Positions 45,665-54,655 of a DNA stretch of 64,000 bases are shown in pieces (the stretch's first letter is position 1; every line of letters begins with the position of its first letter). A program made the translations under genes and the position numbers. The DNA is from RPQJ01 sp963706535 (GTDB taxonomy: Bacteria > Pseudomonadota > Gammaproteobacteria > Steroidobacterales > Steroidobacteraceae): positions 310,001-374,000 of the forward strand of contig CAVPMU010000012.1 in NCBI GenBank assembly GCA_963706535.1. The letters are read 5' to 3'. The notes beneath the pieces were generated by a model. It was given only the letters and a program-made list of their open reading frames with translations, did not search any database and was not told the DNA's origin.

Positions 45665-48120
45665 GCGAATTCACCGCCGTCGAGCGGCTGGTGCTGCCGC
45701 TCGTGCGTCGCTTCGTGCAGTCGTGGGTCCGCCCGTCGGTCCTGCCGGACGGCGTGGCGGAGCGCTTCGCCAGCGGGCGGCCGGTGCTCTACGTGCTGGA
45801 AAAGCGCAGCGTCGTCGACGTGGCGGTGCTCGAGTTCACCTGTCGCGAACGACACCTGCCGCTGCCGCTCGCGCCGCTCGGCCCGGGCGCCGTGCTGCCC
45901 GGTTCGTGCCTGTTCCTCGAGAAACGCACGGGTTTCTTCGGGCAGCGTAGCGACCGTCGCCTGCCGGAGGCGCTGCGCACGCTGACCGGCGTGGCGGCGG
46001 CGGACGTGGCGTTCGACGTGGACATCGTCCCGGTGAGCCTGTTCTGGGGACGCGCACCCGGCCGCGAGCGTTCCTGGTTCCGGCTCATGGTCGCCGAGGG
46101 CTGGGACATCGGCGGCCGCTTCCGCAAGCTGCTCTCGCTGCTGGTCAACGGCCGCAACCTGCTCGTGCTGTTCGGCGAGGCGCTGCCGCTGCAGCCGTCG
46201 CTCGCCGAGACCCGCGGCCTGCCACGTGGCCCGCGCCGCCTGTGGCGCCAGTTGCGCACCCAGTTCCGCAACCAGCGCGTCTCCACGATCGGGCCCGACC
46301 TCTCGCACCGCCGCACCATCATCGCCCAGGTGCTGAAGACGCAGATGGTGCGCGATGCGATCCGCGGCGAGATGAAGGACCGCAACCTCGACCGGCGCAA
46401 GGCGCTCGGCGTGGCGCGCGGCTACGCCTACGAGATCGCGGCCAATTACTCGCACCCGTTCGTGGTGTTCATGGCGGGCGTGCTGAGCCGCCTGTGGAAC
46501 CGGCTCTACGACGGCGTCGAGCTCGCCAATTTCTCGAGCCTCGAGTCGGTCGAGGAGGGCGTCGAGGTCGTCTATACGCCCTGCCACCGCAGCCACATGG
46601 ACTACCTGCTGATGTCCTACGTGGTCTACATGAAGGGCTACGCGGTACCGCACATCGCGGCCGGCATCAACCTCAACATGCCCGTCATCGGCTCCTTCCT
46701 GCGGCGCGGCGGCGCGTTCTTCCTGCGCCGCAGCTTCGGCGGAAATACGCTCTACACCGCGGTGTTCACCAAGTACCTCGGCCTGATGATGGCGCGCGGC
46801 CACTCGCTCGAGTACTTCATCGAGGGCGGGCGCAGCCGCACCGGCCGCCTGATGCAGCCGAAGACCGGCATGCTCGCGATGACCGTGCGCAGCTACCTGC
46901 GCGAGCCGAAGCGCCCGGTGGTGTTCGTGCCCGTGTACTTCGGCTACGAGCGGCTGGTCGAGGGGCGCACCTACATCAACGAGCTCTCCGGCCGTCCCAA
47001 GGAAAGGGAATCGGTGCTCACGCTGCTGCGCGCCATCCCGGAGTTGAAGAGCCGCTTCGGCAAGGTGTACGTGAGCTTCGGCGAGCCGCTGCCGCTCGAC
47101 GCGCTGATCCGCAAGCACGCGCCCGGCTGGACGCGCGAGGCCGGGGGGAAGGACGACCGGCCGCCGTGGCTCAGCCCGCTGGTCGGCGAACTCGCGCACG
47201 CCCTGATGACGCGCATCAATGCGGCCGCGTGCGTCACGCCCATCAACCTGCTGGGACTCGTGCTGCTCGCCACGCCGCGGCAGAGCATGGGCGAGCCCGA
47301 CCTCGCGCGGCAACTCGAGCTCTACGCCTCGCTGATGCGGCAGGCGCCGTACTCCGGGCACGCGTGGGTGACGGATCTCGACGGCGCCTCGATGATCCGC
47401 TACGGCGAGTCGTTCGGCATCCTGCGGCGCCAGCAGCACGAGCTGGGCGACATCATCTCGATGCCGGAGGAACAGTCGGTCCTCACCAGCTATTTGCGCA
47501 ACAACGCGCTGCACCTGGTACTGATGCCGTCCCTGCTCGCCTGCGCGTTCCTGAACAACCCGCGTGTCTCCCGCACCGACCTGCACCGGCTCGCGGGGCG
47601 GGTCTATCCCTACGTGGCCGACGAATACTTCCTGCGCTGGAGCGAGGAGGAGCTGCCCGCGGTGGTCGACCAGCTGCTCGAGGACCTGCTGAACCACGGC
47701 CTGCTCACCGCCTCCGAGGACCGCGAGGAGTGGCGCCGGCCGCCGGTGGAGTCCACCGAGGCGGTGCAGCTGTCGACGCTGGCGCGGGCCACGGTGCCGA
47801 TCCTCGAGCGCTATTACCTCGCGATCTCGCTGCTGCTCAAGGCGGGCAGCGGGCGGTTGACCCAGGACGCGCTCGTGAAGCAATGCCAGCTGATGGCGCA
47901 GCGCATGTCGCTGCTGTTCGAGATCCACTCGCCCGAGTTCTTCGAGCGGGCGCTGTTCGGCAACTTCATCGACCTGCTGCGGCAGCGCAAGGTGCTGGTG
48001 GCGGGGCCGGATGGGCGGCTCACCTACGAGACGGGGAGTCTCGAGGCGATCAGCGCGGATGCCCAGCTCGTGCTGCACGAGCAGATCCAGAACAGCATCC
48101 TGCAGGTCGTCCACCGCTGA
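45661..48120 (+). CDS. plsB: Glycerol-3-phosphate O-acyltransferase
   Basis: Acylates sn-glycerol-3-phosphate at position 1, starting phospholipid synthesis at the inner membrane. The 819-residue protein matches E. coli PlsB (807): HX4D motif HRSHMD at 309-314, then FFLRRSFGGNTLYTAVF, EGGRSRTGRL and VYFGYE(R)LVEG, and the downstream KVYVSFGEPLPL. Begins in an ATGA overlap with the methyltransferase. The Anr-like site of ubiT follows 10 bases after its stop. Confidence 0.96.
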   Translation: MSEFTAVERLVLPLVRRFVQSWVRPSVLPDGVAERFASGRPVLYVLEKRSVVDVAVLEFTCRERHLPLPLAPLGPGAVLPGSCLFLEKRTGFFGQRSDRRLPEALRTLTGVAAADVAFDVDIVPVSLFWGRAPGRERSWFRLMVAEGWDIGGRFRKLLSLLVNGRNLLVLFGEALPLQPSLAETRGLPRGPRRLWRQLRTQFRNQRVSTIGPDLSHRRTIIAQVLKTQMVRDAIRGEMKDRNLDRRKALGVARGYAYEIAANYSHPFVVFMAGVLSRLWNRLYDGVELANFSSLESVEEGVEVVYTPCHRSHMDYLLMSYVVYMKGYAVPHIAAGINLNMPVIGSFLRRGGAFFLRRSFGGNTLYTAVFTKYLGLMMARGHSLEYFIEGGRSRTGRLMQPKTGMLAMTVRSYLREPKRPVVFVPVYFGYERLVEGRTYINELSGRPKERESVLTLLRAIPELKSRFGKVYVSFGEPLPLDALIRKHAPGWTREAGGKDDRPPWLSPLVGELAHALMTRINAAACVTPINLLGLVLLATPRQSMGEPDLARQLELYASLMRQAPYSGHAWVTDLDGASMIRYGESFGILRRQQHELGDIISMPEEQSVLTSYLRNNALHLVLMPSLLACAFLNNPRVSRTDLHRLAGRVYPYVADEYFLRWSEEELPAVVDQLLEDLLNHGLLTASEDREEWRRPPVESTEAVQLSTLARATVPILERYYLAISLLLKAGSGRLTQDALVKQCQLMAQRMSLLFEIHSPEFFERALFGNFIDLLRQRKVLVAGPDGRLTYETGSLEAISADAQLVLHEQIQNSILQVVHR

Positions 48121-48130
48121 CGCGGCCGCC

Positions 48131-48144
48131 TTGATCCAGGTCAG
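48131..48144 (+). promoter_or_regulatory. Anr/FNR-like box upstream of ubiT
   Basis: TTGATCCAGGTCAG fits TTGAT-N4-(A/G)TCAA with one final mismatch. The centre is 41.5 bases upstream of a predicted start if the -10 is TCCAAT at 48167-48172 (4 of 6 matches to TATAAT), the class II FNR layout. The ubiT ATG is at 48205, giving a leader of about 26 bases. The same 14 bases precede ubiD. Confidence 0.65.
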
Positions 48145-48204
48145 GGCGCGACGGGCGTCCGTCGGGTCCAATCCATGCACTGCAGGCGCCCGAGGAAGAA
48201 GGCC

Positions 48205-48732
48205 ATGCCGACTGAACTGTCCCGCACCCTGCTGCGGCTGGTCCCGCCTCCCGCGGCCTTCGCCCGGCCGCTGCGCGTGATCCCGCAGCCCCTGTTGCGC
48301 CGTGGCTCGGCGCGGCTGATCGACCTGGTGCTGGCCGGCCCGCTCGCCGCAGGCGCGCTCGACGACCTCGCCGGCCGGCGCCTCGGGGTGGAGGTCACGG
48401 ACCTCGAGCTGCGCTGGGTCGTCGCCGTTGGCGAACGCCGCATCGACGTGCTCGAGCAGGACGCCGAGGCCGAGTCGACCGTGCGCGGCACGGCCACCGA
48501 CCTGCTGCTGCTCGCGAGCCGGCTCGAGGACGCCGACACGTTGTTCTTCCAGCGTCGCCTGCAGGTGACGGGCGATACGGAACTCGGCCTGGCCGTGCGC
48601 AACCTGCTCGACCAGCTGCCCTGGGAGACGATCCCGCTCGCACTGCGCATCGGACTCAGCCGTGGCGCGCAGTTCGCGCGGGCTGCGCGCGCTGCCCACC
48701 GGGGCGAGGACCCGGACGCTACGGCAGGTTGA
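48205..48732 (+). CDS. ubiT: UbiT, SCP2-domain ubiquinone anaerobic biosynthesis accessory factor
   Basis: A 175-residue SCP2 (sterol-carrier) domain protein; UbiT binds isoprenoid quinone intermediates and is needed for O2-independent ubiquinone synthesis with UbiU and UbiV. ARLIDLVLAGPLAAGALDDLAGRRLGVEV and the DTLFFQRRLQVTGDTELGL block are the UbiT/SCP2 signature, ending NLLDQLPWE. Start ATG with AGGAAGAAGG upstream. Its 3' end overlaps the convergent ubiV by 14 bases. Confidence 0.93.
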   Translation: MPTELSRTLLRLVPPPAAFARPLRVIPQPLLRRGSARLIDLVLAGPLAAGALDDLAGRRLGVEVTDLELRWVVAVGERRIDVLEQDAEAESTVRGTATDLLLLASRLEDADTLFFQRRLQVTGDTELGLAVRNLLDQLPWETIPLALRIGLSRGAQFARAARAAHRGEDPDATAG

Positions 48733-49585
48733 CGAGCTGCATCCCGGCGAGGCCGTGCCAGTAGCCGTTCTCCTCGCCCGTTCTCGAGGGCGGGATGCCG
48801 CTCGAGATCGCGTCGCGGAAACGAGCGACCACCTCCGCGGTGCCGACAGCCTGCGGATACACACGCAGCAGTTCGACGCCCGCCTTGCGCAGCTCTCCGA
48901 GCTCGGGCCCGAGGTCGCAGTGACCCGCGGTCTGCACCTGGATGCCGTTGATGGTCAGGAATGGCGCGCCGTCACGCGAGGCCAGCGGCAATCCGTCCGG
49001 ATGCTCGATGCAACGGAAGCCGCAGTCGTCCTTGGCGAGATCGAGGGCACGCGCGGTAAAGCAGCGCGCGGAGTAGGACAGTGGCAGGCGGCCCCAGCCG
49101 GTGAACTCGAGCTCCGGCAAGGGCTCGCCGCTCGCGCGGAACTCGCCGATGACCTCGCGGCCCTGCTCGACGCCGAGCACCAGCCGCCGCAGGCCGTCCT
49201 CGCGCAGCAGGCGCAAGGCCGCGGGGTTGTACACGTTCAGGGACGGGCCGCCGACGAAGGGCAGGCCGCGCTCGCGCAGCAACTGCACGGCCGACATGTC
49301 GTTGGCCTCGATCAGGAACTGGCTGTCGTCGACGAGCCGCGTGAGCGAGGCGAGCTCCGACTCCGCCTCGAGCAGAGCCAGCGTGGAGAGCACGACTTCC
49401 CGGCCACTGCCGGCGAGTTCGCGCGCCAGTTCGAGCCAGTCGGCGGTGCGCAGTTCGCGCCGCTTGCTGCAGACCGTCTCGCCGAGGTAGACCACGTCCA
49501 GCGGCCAGCCCGCCGCCTCGCGATAGAACGCGAGGACCTGCTCGCGCGGCCAGAAGTACTGCAGCGGTCCAAGGGTCAGTCGCAT
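48719..49585 (-). CDS. ubiV: UbiV, U32-family 4Fe-4S protein for O2-independent ubiquinone hydroxylation
   Basis: A 288-residue peptidase U32 family protein. Cluster ligands Cys39 (TVCSKRRE), Cys175, Cys188 and Cys192 (ARCFTARA...CGFRC) reproduce the spacing of E. coli UbiV (39, 180, 193, 197). GPLQYFWPREQVLAFY and PSLNVYNPAAL are family blocks. With UbiU it hydroxylates the ubiquinone ring without oxygen. The ATG at 49585 follows the ubiU stop by 7 bases. Confidence 0.95.
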   Translation of the reverse strand: MRLTLGPLQYFWPREQVLAFYREAAGWPLDVVYLGETVCSKRRELRTADWLELARELAGSGREVVLSTLALLEAESELASLTRLVDDSQFLIEANDMSAVQLLRERGLPFVGGPSLNVYNPAALRLLREDGLRRLVLGVEQGREVIGEFRASGEPLPELEFTGWGRLPLSYSARCFTARALDLAKDDCGFRCIEHPDGLPLASRDGAPFLTINGIQVQTAGHCDLGPELGELRKAGVELLRVYPQAVGTAEVVARFRDAISSGIPPSRTGEENGYWHGLAGMQLVNLP

Positions 49586-49592
49586 CTCGACC

Positions 49593-50591
49593 TCAGTGCC
49601 ATGAGCGGTGGTAGGGGCCGAGCGTCGTCTGGTGGCCCTCGGCGTGGCGCGCGAGTTCACGCTGCCAGGCTTTCTCTGGCGACCAGTCCTGCGGCCGGGC
49701 CGCAAGTCGGTCGATGGCCTGTCGCCAGACCTTCGTGACCGAGGCGACGTAGGCCTGCCCGCGCTGCCGGCCCTCGATCTTGAGCGCCACGACACCGGCA
49801 GCGGCGAGGCGGGGTAGCAGCTCGAGCGTGTTGAGGCTGGTCGGTTCCTCCAGCGCGTGGAAGATCTCGCCGCGCACGTCGTAGCGGCCCTTGCACACGG
49901 TCGGATAGCCGGCCGGCTCGTCCGGCGCGAAGCGGTCGATCAGCCGGCCGTTCAGCGTCACGCGACGCACGCCGCCCGCTTCCTCGTCCCAGCGCACGAA
50001 CTTTGCGGGTGAACACACGCCGTGGCGGTTCGGTGAGGCGCCGGTGACGTAGCTCGAGAGCTGGCAACGGCCCTCGACCATGATGCAGAGGCTGCCGAAG
50101 GCGAACACCTCGAGCGGCACGACCTGCTTCTCGCACAGGCGTTCGACCTGCTGGATCGAGAGCACCCGCGGCAGCACCGCGCGGGCGATGCCGAAGCGCT
50201 CGCGGTAGTAGCGCAAGGCCGCGTGCGTCGTCGCGGAGCCCTGCACGGACAGGTGGCGCGGCAGCGCGGGATGCCGGCGCGTCGCGTAGTCGAGCACGCC
50301 CATGTCGGCGCAGATGATGGCGTCCACGCCGAGCGAGGCCGCGCGATCGACCGCCGCGTGCCAGGCGCCCAGGTTGCCGGGACCCGGGTAGGTGTTGAGC
50401 GCGACGTAGACCTTGCGACCGCGCCCGTGCGCGTAGGCGATGCCGGTCACCAGGTCGGCCTCGGTGAAATTCAGTCCCGGGAAGGCGCGCGCATTGGTCT
50501 GGTCGCGGAATCCGACGTAGACCGCATTGGCGCCGTTGTCGATGGCGGCCTTGAGCGCCGGCGGACTGCCGGCAGGGCAGACGAGATGCAT
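49593..50591 (-). CDS. ubiU: UbiU, U32-family 4Fe-4S protein for O2-independent ubiquinone hydroxylation
   Basis: A 332-residue U32 protein close to E. coli UbiU. Ligands Cys169 and Cys176 (SLCIMVEGRCQLSSY), Cys193 (HGVCSPA) and Cys233 match E. coli 169, 176, 193 and 232. LVCPAGSPPALKAAIDNGANAVYVGF is the family start. Middle gene of ubiD-ubiU-ubiV; 15 bases separate it from ubiD. Confidence 0.95.
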   Translation of the reverse strand: MHLVCPAGSPPALKAAIDNGANAVYVGFRDQTNARAFPGLNFTEADLVTGIAYAHGRGRKVYVALNTYPGPGNLGAWHAAVDRAASLGVDAIICADMGVLDYATRRHPALPRHLSVQGSATTHAALRYYRERFGIARAVLPRVLSIQQVERLCEKQVVPLEVFAFGSLCIMVEGRCQLSSYVTGASPNRHGVCSPAKFVRWDEEAGGVRRVTLNGRLIDRFAPDEPAGYPTVCKGRYDVRGEIFHALEEPTSLNTLELLPRLAAAGVVALKIEGRQRGQAYVASVTKVWRQAIDRLAARPQDWSPEKAWQRELARHAEGHQTTLGPYHRSWH

Positions 50592-50606
50592 CGAGTCTCC
50601 TTCGAT

Positions 50607-52085
50607 TCAGTCCGGCACCGCGCCGAAGATCTTCGCGTGCAGCGCATCGATGCGCCGCTCGACGCCCGGATCGAGCGCGATCGGGCGGCTCCAGGCGCGA
50701 TCGGTCTCGCCCGGCCACTTGTTGGTCGCGTCGATGCCGAGCTTCGAGCCGAGGTTCGGCACCGGGCTCGAGAAGTCCAGGTAGTCGATCGGCGTGTTCT
50801 CGACCAGCAGGCTGTCGCGCGCCGGATCGACGCGGGTGGACACGGCCCAGATCACCTGCGACCAGTCGCGCACGTCGATGTCGTCGTCGGTGACGATCAC
50901 GAACTTGGTGTAGGTGAACTGCCGTAGATACGACCAGATGCCCATCATCACCCGGCGCGCGTGCCCCGGATACTGCTTGCGGATGCTGACGACCGCCACG
51001 CGGTACGAGCAGGCCTCGGGTGGCAGGAAGAAATCCACGATCTCCGGGAACACCTTGCGCAGGATCGGCACGAACAGCTCGTTCAAGGCCATGGCGAGCT
51101 CGGACGGCTCGTCGAACGGTGCGCGCCCCATGTAGCTGCCGTGGTAGATGGCGCCGCGCCGCAGCGACATGCGCTCGACGGTGAATACCGGGAACTCGCC
51201 CTGCGCGTTGTAGTAGCCAGTGTGATCGCCGAACGGACCCTCGAGCGCCGTGTCGTCCGGGTGGATGTGTCCCTCGAGCAGGATCTCGGCCCCGGCCGGC
51301 GCGTCGAGGCCGGTGAGTGCGCTGCGCCACACGCGCGTGCGCTCGCCGCGCAGCAGCCCGGCGAACTCGTACTCCGAGAGGGTGTCCGGCACCGGCGCCA
51401 CGGCGGCCAGCATGGTCGCCGGGTCCGCGCCGATGGCGACCAGCACCGGGAATGGCTCTCCAGGGTGCGCCGCGCGCCAGTCTGCATGGTCGAGGGCGCC
51501 GCCACGGTGCGGCAGCCAGCGCATGATCACGCGGTTGAGTCCGACGAGCTGCTGGCGGTAGATGGCCACGTTCTGCCGCTCCTGGCGCGTGCCGCGCGTG
51601 ACCACGAGCCCGAAGGTGATGAGCGGCCCCGCGTCGCCGGGCCAGCAGCGCTGGATCGGCAGTCGCGCGAGGTCCACCTCGGCGCCTTCGAGCACCTCGT
51701 CGCAGAACGCCGCCTCGCCGACGCGACGGGGCGCGACGTGTGCCAGTTGCGCGAACTGCGGCCAGGCCTCGAGTGCCTCGCGCAGGCTGCCCGGCCAGCG
51801 TGGTTCCTTGACCGCGGCCAGCAGTTCGCCCAGCTCGCGCAGCGAGCCGAGCGGCCGGCCTGCGAGCGCGGCCTCGATGCGGCTGCGATGACCGAACAGG
51901 TTGCCGAGCAGGGCGTGCGACGACCCGGTCGGCCGCTCGAACAGGAGCGCAGGGCCCCCGGCACGCTGTGTACGCAGGCAGAACGAAGTGCTCTCGAGCA
52001 CCGGGTCCACCGGCTCCGCGACGCGCCGCAGGCGGCCGGAGGTCTCGAGCCGGTCCAGAAACCCTCGCAGGTCGTGAAATGCCAT
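50607..52085 (-). CDS. ubiD: 4-hydroxy-3-polyprenylbenzoate decarboxylase UbiD
   Basis: Prenyl-FMN-dependent decarboxylase in ubiquinone synthesis, working without oxygen. The 492-residue protein has the UbiD blocks PALLFERPTGSSHALLGNLFG, VAIGADPATMLAAV, EGPFGDHTGYYNAQGEFPVF and TKFVIVTDDDIDVRDW. Leads the ubiD-ubiU-ubiV operon from an Anr-like promoter. The needed prenyl-FMN synthase UbiX is not in this window. Confidence 0.96.
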   Translation of the reverse strand: MAFHDLRGFLDRLETSGRLRRVAEPVDPVLESTSFCLRTQRAGGPALLFERPTGSSHALLGNLFGHRSRIEAALAGRPLGSLRELGELLAAVKEPRWPGSLREALEAWPQFAQLAHVAPRRVGEAAFCDEVLEGAEVDLARLPIQRCWPGDAGPLITFGLVVTRGTRQERQNVAIYRQQLVGLNRVIMRWLPHRGGALDHADWRAAHPGEPFPVLVAIGADPATMLAAVAPVPDTLSEYEFAGLLRGERTRVWRSALTGLDAPAGAEILLEGHIHPDDTALEGPFGDHTGYYNAQGEFPVFTVERMSLRRGAIYHGSYMGRAPFDEPSELAMALNELFVPILRKVFPEIVDFFLPPEACSYRVAVVSIRKQYPGHARRVMMGIWSYLRQFTYTKFVIVTDDDIDVRDWSQVIWAVSTRVDPARDSLLVENTPIDYLDFSSPVPNLGSKLGIDATNKWPGETDRAWSRPIALDPGVERRIDALHAKIFGAVPD

Positions 52086-52119
52086 GCCTGTCCGCCCGTG
52101 GTCGGACGGGCATCATGCC

Positions 52120-52138
52120 GCGCCCGGGACCCGGGCGC
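52120..52138. repeat. Palindrome GCGCCCGGG-N-CCCGGGCGC in the ubiD promoter
   Basis: Perfect 9-base arms with a one-base centre, placed between the Anr-like box and the -10-like hexamer of ubiD. Could be a second operator or chance GC symmetry. Confidence 0.6.
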
Positions 52139-52139
52139 C

Positions 52140-52153
52140 CTGACCTGGATCAA
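52140..52153 (-). promoter_or_regulatory. Anr/FNR-like box upstream of ubiD
   Basis: On the minus strand TTGATCCAGGTCAG, identical to the ubiT site. A -10-like CATGAT (52117-52112) lies at the class II spacing, predicting a start near 52105 and a leader of about 20 bases to the ubiD ATG at 52085. The box overlaps the stop codon of the frameshifted mscS gene. Confidence 0.65.
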
Positions 52154-53239
52154 GCCGGATCGGGGAGGTCGCGCTCCAGGTGCAGGGTCCGGGTAGGGAA
52201 GGCGATCCGGGCGCCGTGGGCGGCGATGATCTCGCCGATCCTGATCAGAACGTCCTGCTTCACGGCGTGGTATTCCACCCAGGCGGTGGTCCGGGTGAAG
52301 GTGTAGATCATGATGTCGAGCGACGACGGCCCGAACTGGTTGAACCGGACGATCAGCGTCTGCGTCGCGTCGATGCCGGGATGGGCGCGCAGCATGGCCT
52401 CGATGGCGGCGACCACCGGCTGCGATCACGGCGAAGTCGTCATAGCGCAGGCCGATCGTCTCCTTGATGCGGCGGTGGCTCATGCGCGACGGGTTCTCGA
52501 CCACGATGCTGGTGAACACGGCGTTCGGCACGTAGATCGGATTCTTGTTGAAGGCGCGGATGCGGGTGTGGCGCCAGCTGATGTACTCGACCGTGCCCTC
52601 GATGCTCTTGTCGGGCGAGCGTATCCACTCGCCGACGCTGAACGGCCGGTCCAGGTAGATGGTGAGGCCGCCGAAGAAATTGGCGAGCAGGTCCTTGGCG
52701 GCGAAGCCCACCGCGATGCCGCCCACGCCGCCGAGCGCCAGCAGTCCGGTGACCTGGAAACCGAGGGTCTGTGCCACGGTCAGCACCGCCACCACCACCG
52801 TCACCAGGCGCGCCAGCTTGCCGAGCGCATCCACGGTGGTGAGGTCGAACTCCTCGCCGCGCGACTGTCGCGCGGCCACGACGTTGCGGGCGACCTGGCC
52901 GATGAAGCGCAGCAGGAACCAGGTCACGCAGGCGACCAGCGCGACGTCGCGCAAGGCCAGCGCCTCGTCGATGAAGTCCACCTCGAGCTGGTGCTGCAGC
53001 ACGCGCGCCATGAACCCGGCGCCGATGACCCAGAGCGCCGCCAGCACCGGCCGGCTGGCCGTCGTCACGAGGGCGTTGTCCCAGACCGTTGGAGTCTTCA
53101 GGGTCGCCCTGGCCGCCTGGCGCAGCAGCACCTGGGCCACCTGGTTCACGACCACGGTGACGAGCGCGATCGCCACCAGCGAGGCGACCCACACCTCGAT
53201 GCCGATCTGCCGGCTCAGCAATTCGCTCAATCGATCCAT
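52150..53239 (-). pseudogene. MscS-family mechanosensitive channel, frameshifted
   Basis: The first frame runs from MDRLSELLSRQIGIEVWV through the pore-lining GGVGGIAVGFAAKDLLANFFGG and KSIEGTVEYISWRHTRIRAF to RYDDFAVIA; the remainder (VVAAIEAMLRAHPGIDATQTLIVRFNQFG...) continues one frame away. A single extra base near 52420-52421 (GCA-G-CCG) explains the break. Corrected length is about 363 residues with three or four membrane segments. Whether it is a dead gene or a sequence error cannot be told here. Confidence 0.85.
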
Positions 53240-53395
53240 GCCGGCGACTTTAGCCGTTGCACGAGGGCGCTGTCAGCGCCGGCCGCCGCCATTGCGGTGA
53301 CCACGCAGGCCCGGCGCCAGCCGTTTGCGGCAATATGGCCCGGTCCTGCAGCCCGGCCGCGAGCGCCGGATCCGCGCGAACCAGAGGAGACGGCG

Positions 53396-54646
53396 ATGGA
53401 CTTCGACTATTCCCCCCGGGTCGAGCAGTTGCGCCAGCGCGTGCGCGAATTCATCGACGACCGCGTCCTCCCGCTCGCGCCCGACTGGCGACGGGAGACG
53501 GCGGCCGGAAACCTCCATCCGCCGTTCATGGAGGACCTCAAGGCGCTGGCGCGCTCCGAGGGCCTGTGGAACCTGTTCCTGCCGGCGCTCGGCGACGACG
53601 AGCCGGGCACCCGCCTCGCCAACGTGGAATACGCGCCGCTCGCGGAGATCATGGGCCGCGTGATGTGGTCGTCCGAGGTATTCAACTGCAATGCACCCGA
53701 CACGGGCAACATGGAGATCCTGCACCTGTTTGCGACCCCTGCGCAGCGGGAGCAATGGCTCGAGTCCCTGCTCGAGGGGCGCGTCCGCTCGTGCTTCGCC
53801 ATGACCGAGCCGGACGTGGCGTCCTCGGATGCGACCAACATCCAGACGCTGATCCGCCGCGAGGGCGACGAGTACGTGGTGAACGGCCGCAAGTGGTTCA
53901 TCACCGGCGCCGCGCATCCCCATTGCCGCGTCGCGATCGTCATGGGCGTCAGCGACGCGGACGCCGAGCCGCACCGCAGGCACAGCATGATCCTGGTGCC
54001 GATGGACGCGCCCGGGGTCGAGGTCGTGCGCAACATCCCGGTGATGAACCACGTCTCCGTCGAGGGCCACTGCGAGATGCTGTTTCGCGACGTGCGCGTG
54101 CCGGCGGCGAACCTGGTGCACGAGGAGGGCGCGGGGTTCGCGATCGCGCAGGCGCGGCTCGGCCCGGGCCGCATCCACCACTGCATGCGGTCCATCGGCC
54201 AGGCCGAGCTCGCGCTCGAGTTGATGTGCGCACGTGCCGCCGAGCGGCGCACGTTCGGCCGTTACCTGCACCAGCACGGCACGGTGGCCGAGTGGATCGC
54301 GCGCTCACGCATCGAGATCGAGCAGGCGCGCCTGCTGGTGCTCAAGACCGCCTGGCTGATCGACCGCCACGGACCCAAGGGCGCTGCGCGCGAGGTCTCG
54401 ATGATCAAGGCGCTCGTGCCGCAGGTGCTCACGACGGTCGCCGATCGCGCCATGCAGGTGTTCGGGGCGATGGGCCTCACGCCGGATACGCCGCTGGCCG
54501 ACTTCTGGACCTGGGGACGGGCGCTGCGCTATGCGGACGGTCCGGACGAAGTGCACCTGCAGGCGGTGGCGAGGCGCGAGATGAAGGACTCCGCACAGCA
54601 CCGCACCACCATCGGGCGGTGGATGAATCCCGGCGGCGACGCCTGA
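53396..54646 (+). CDS. Acyl-CoA dehydrogenase (ACAD11-like)
   Basis: A 416-residue flavoprotein oxidising acyl-CoA. Motifs CFAMTEPDVASSDATNIQT (FAD/substrate), KWFITGAAHP, RLGPGRIHHCMR and the C-terminal FGAMGLTPDTPLADFWTWGRALR(Y)ADGPDEVH follow the long/branched-chain ACAD10/11 group. AGAGGAGA precedes the ATG. The upstream part of the long open frame is shadow. Confidence 0.93.
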   Translation: MDFDYSPRVEQLRQRVREFIDDRVLPLAPDWRRETAAGNLHPPFMEDLKALARSEGLWNLFLPALGDDEPGTRLANVEYAPLAEIMGRVMWSSEVFNCNAPDTGNMEILHLFATPAQREQWLESLLEGRVRSCFAMTEPDVASSDATNIQTLIRREGDEYVVNGRKWFITGAAHPHCRVAIVMGVSDADAEPHRRHSMILVPMDAPGVEVVRNIPVMNHVSVEGHCEMLFRDVRVPAANLVHEEGAGFAIAQARLGPGRIHHCMRSIGQAELALELMCARAAERRTFGRYLHQHGTVAEWIARSRIEIEQARLLVLKTAWLIDRHGPKGAAREVSMIKALVPQVLTTVADRAMQVFGAMGLTPDTPLADFWTWGRALRYADGPDEVHLQAVARREMKDSAQHRTTIGRWMNPGGDA

Positions 54647-54655
54647 CGCCGGTCG

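Noticed and set aside
45334..48864. An 1176-codon open frame opposite plsB and its neighbours
   Set aside because: Antisense to three recognised genes; no motif and extreme Arg/Gln/His content.
51527..53239. A 570-codon form of MscS reading on into ubiD
   Set aside because: Beyond the frameshift it reads out of frame through ubiD; the true C-terminus lies in the adjacent frame.
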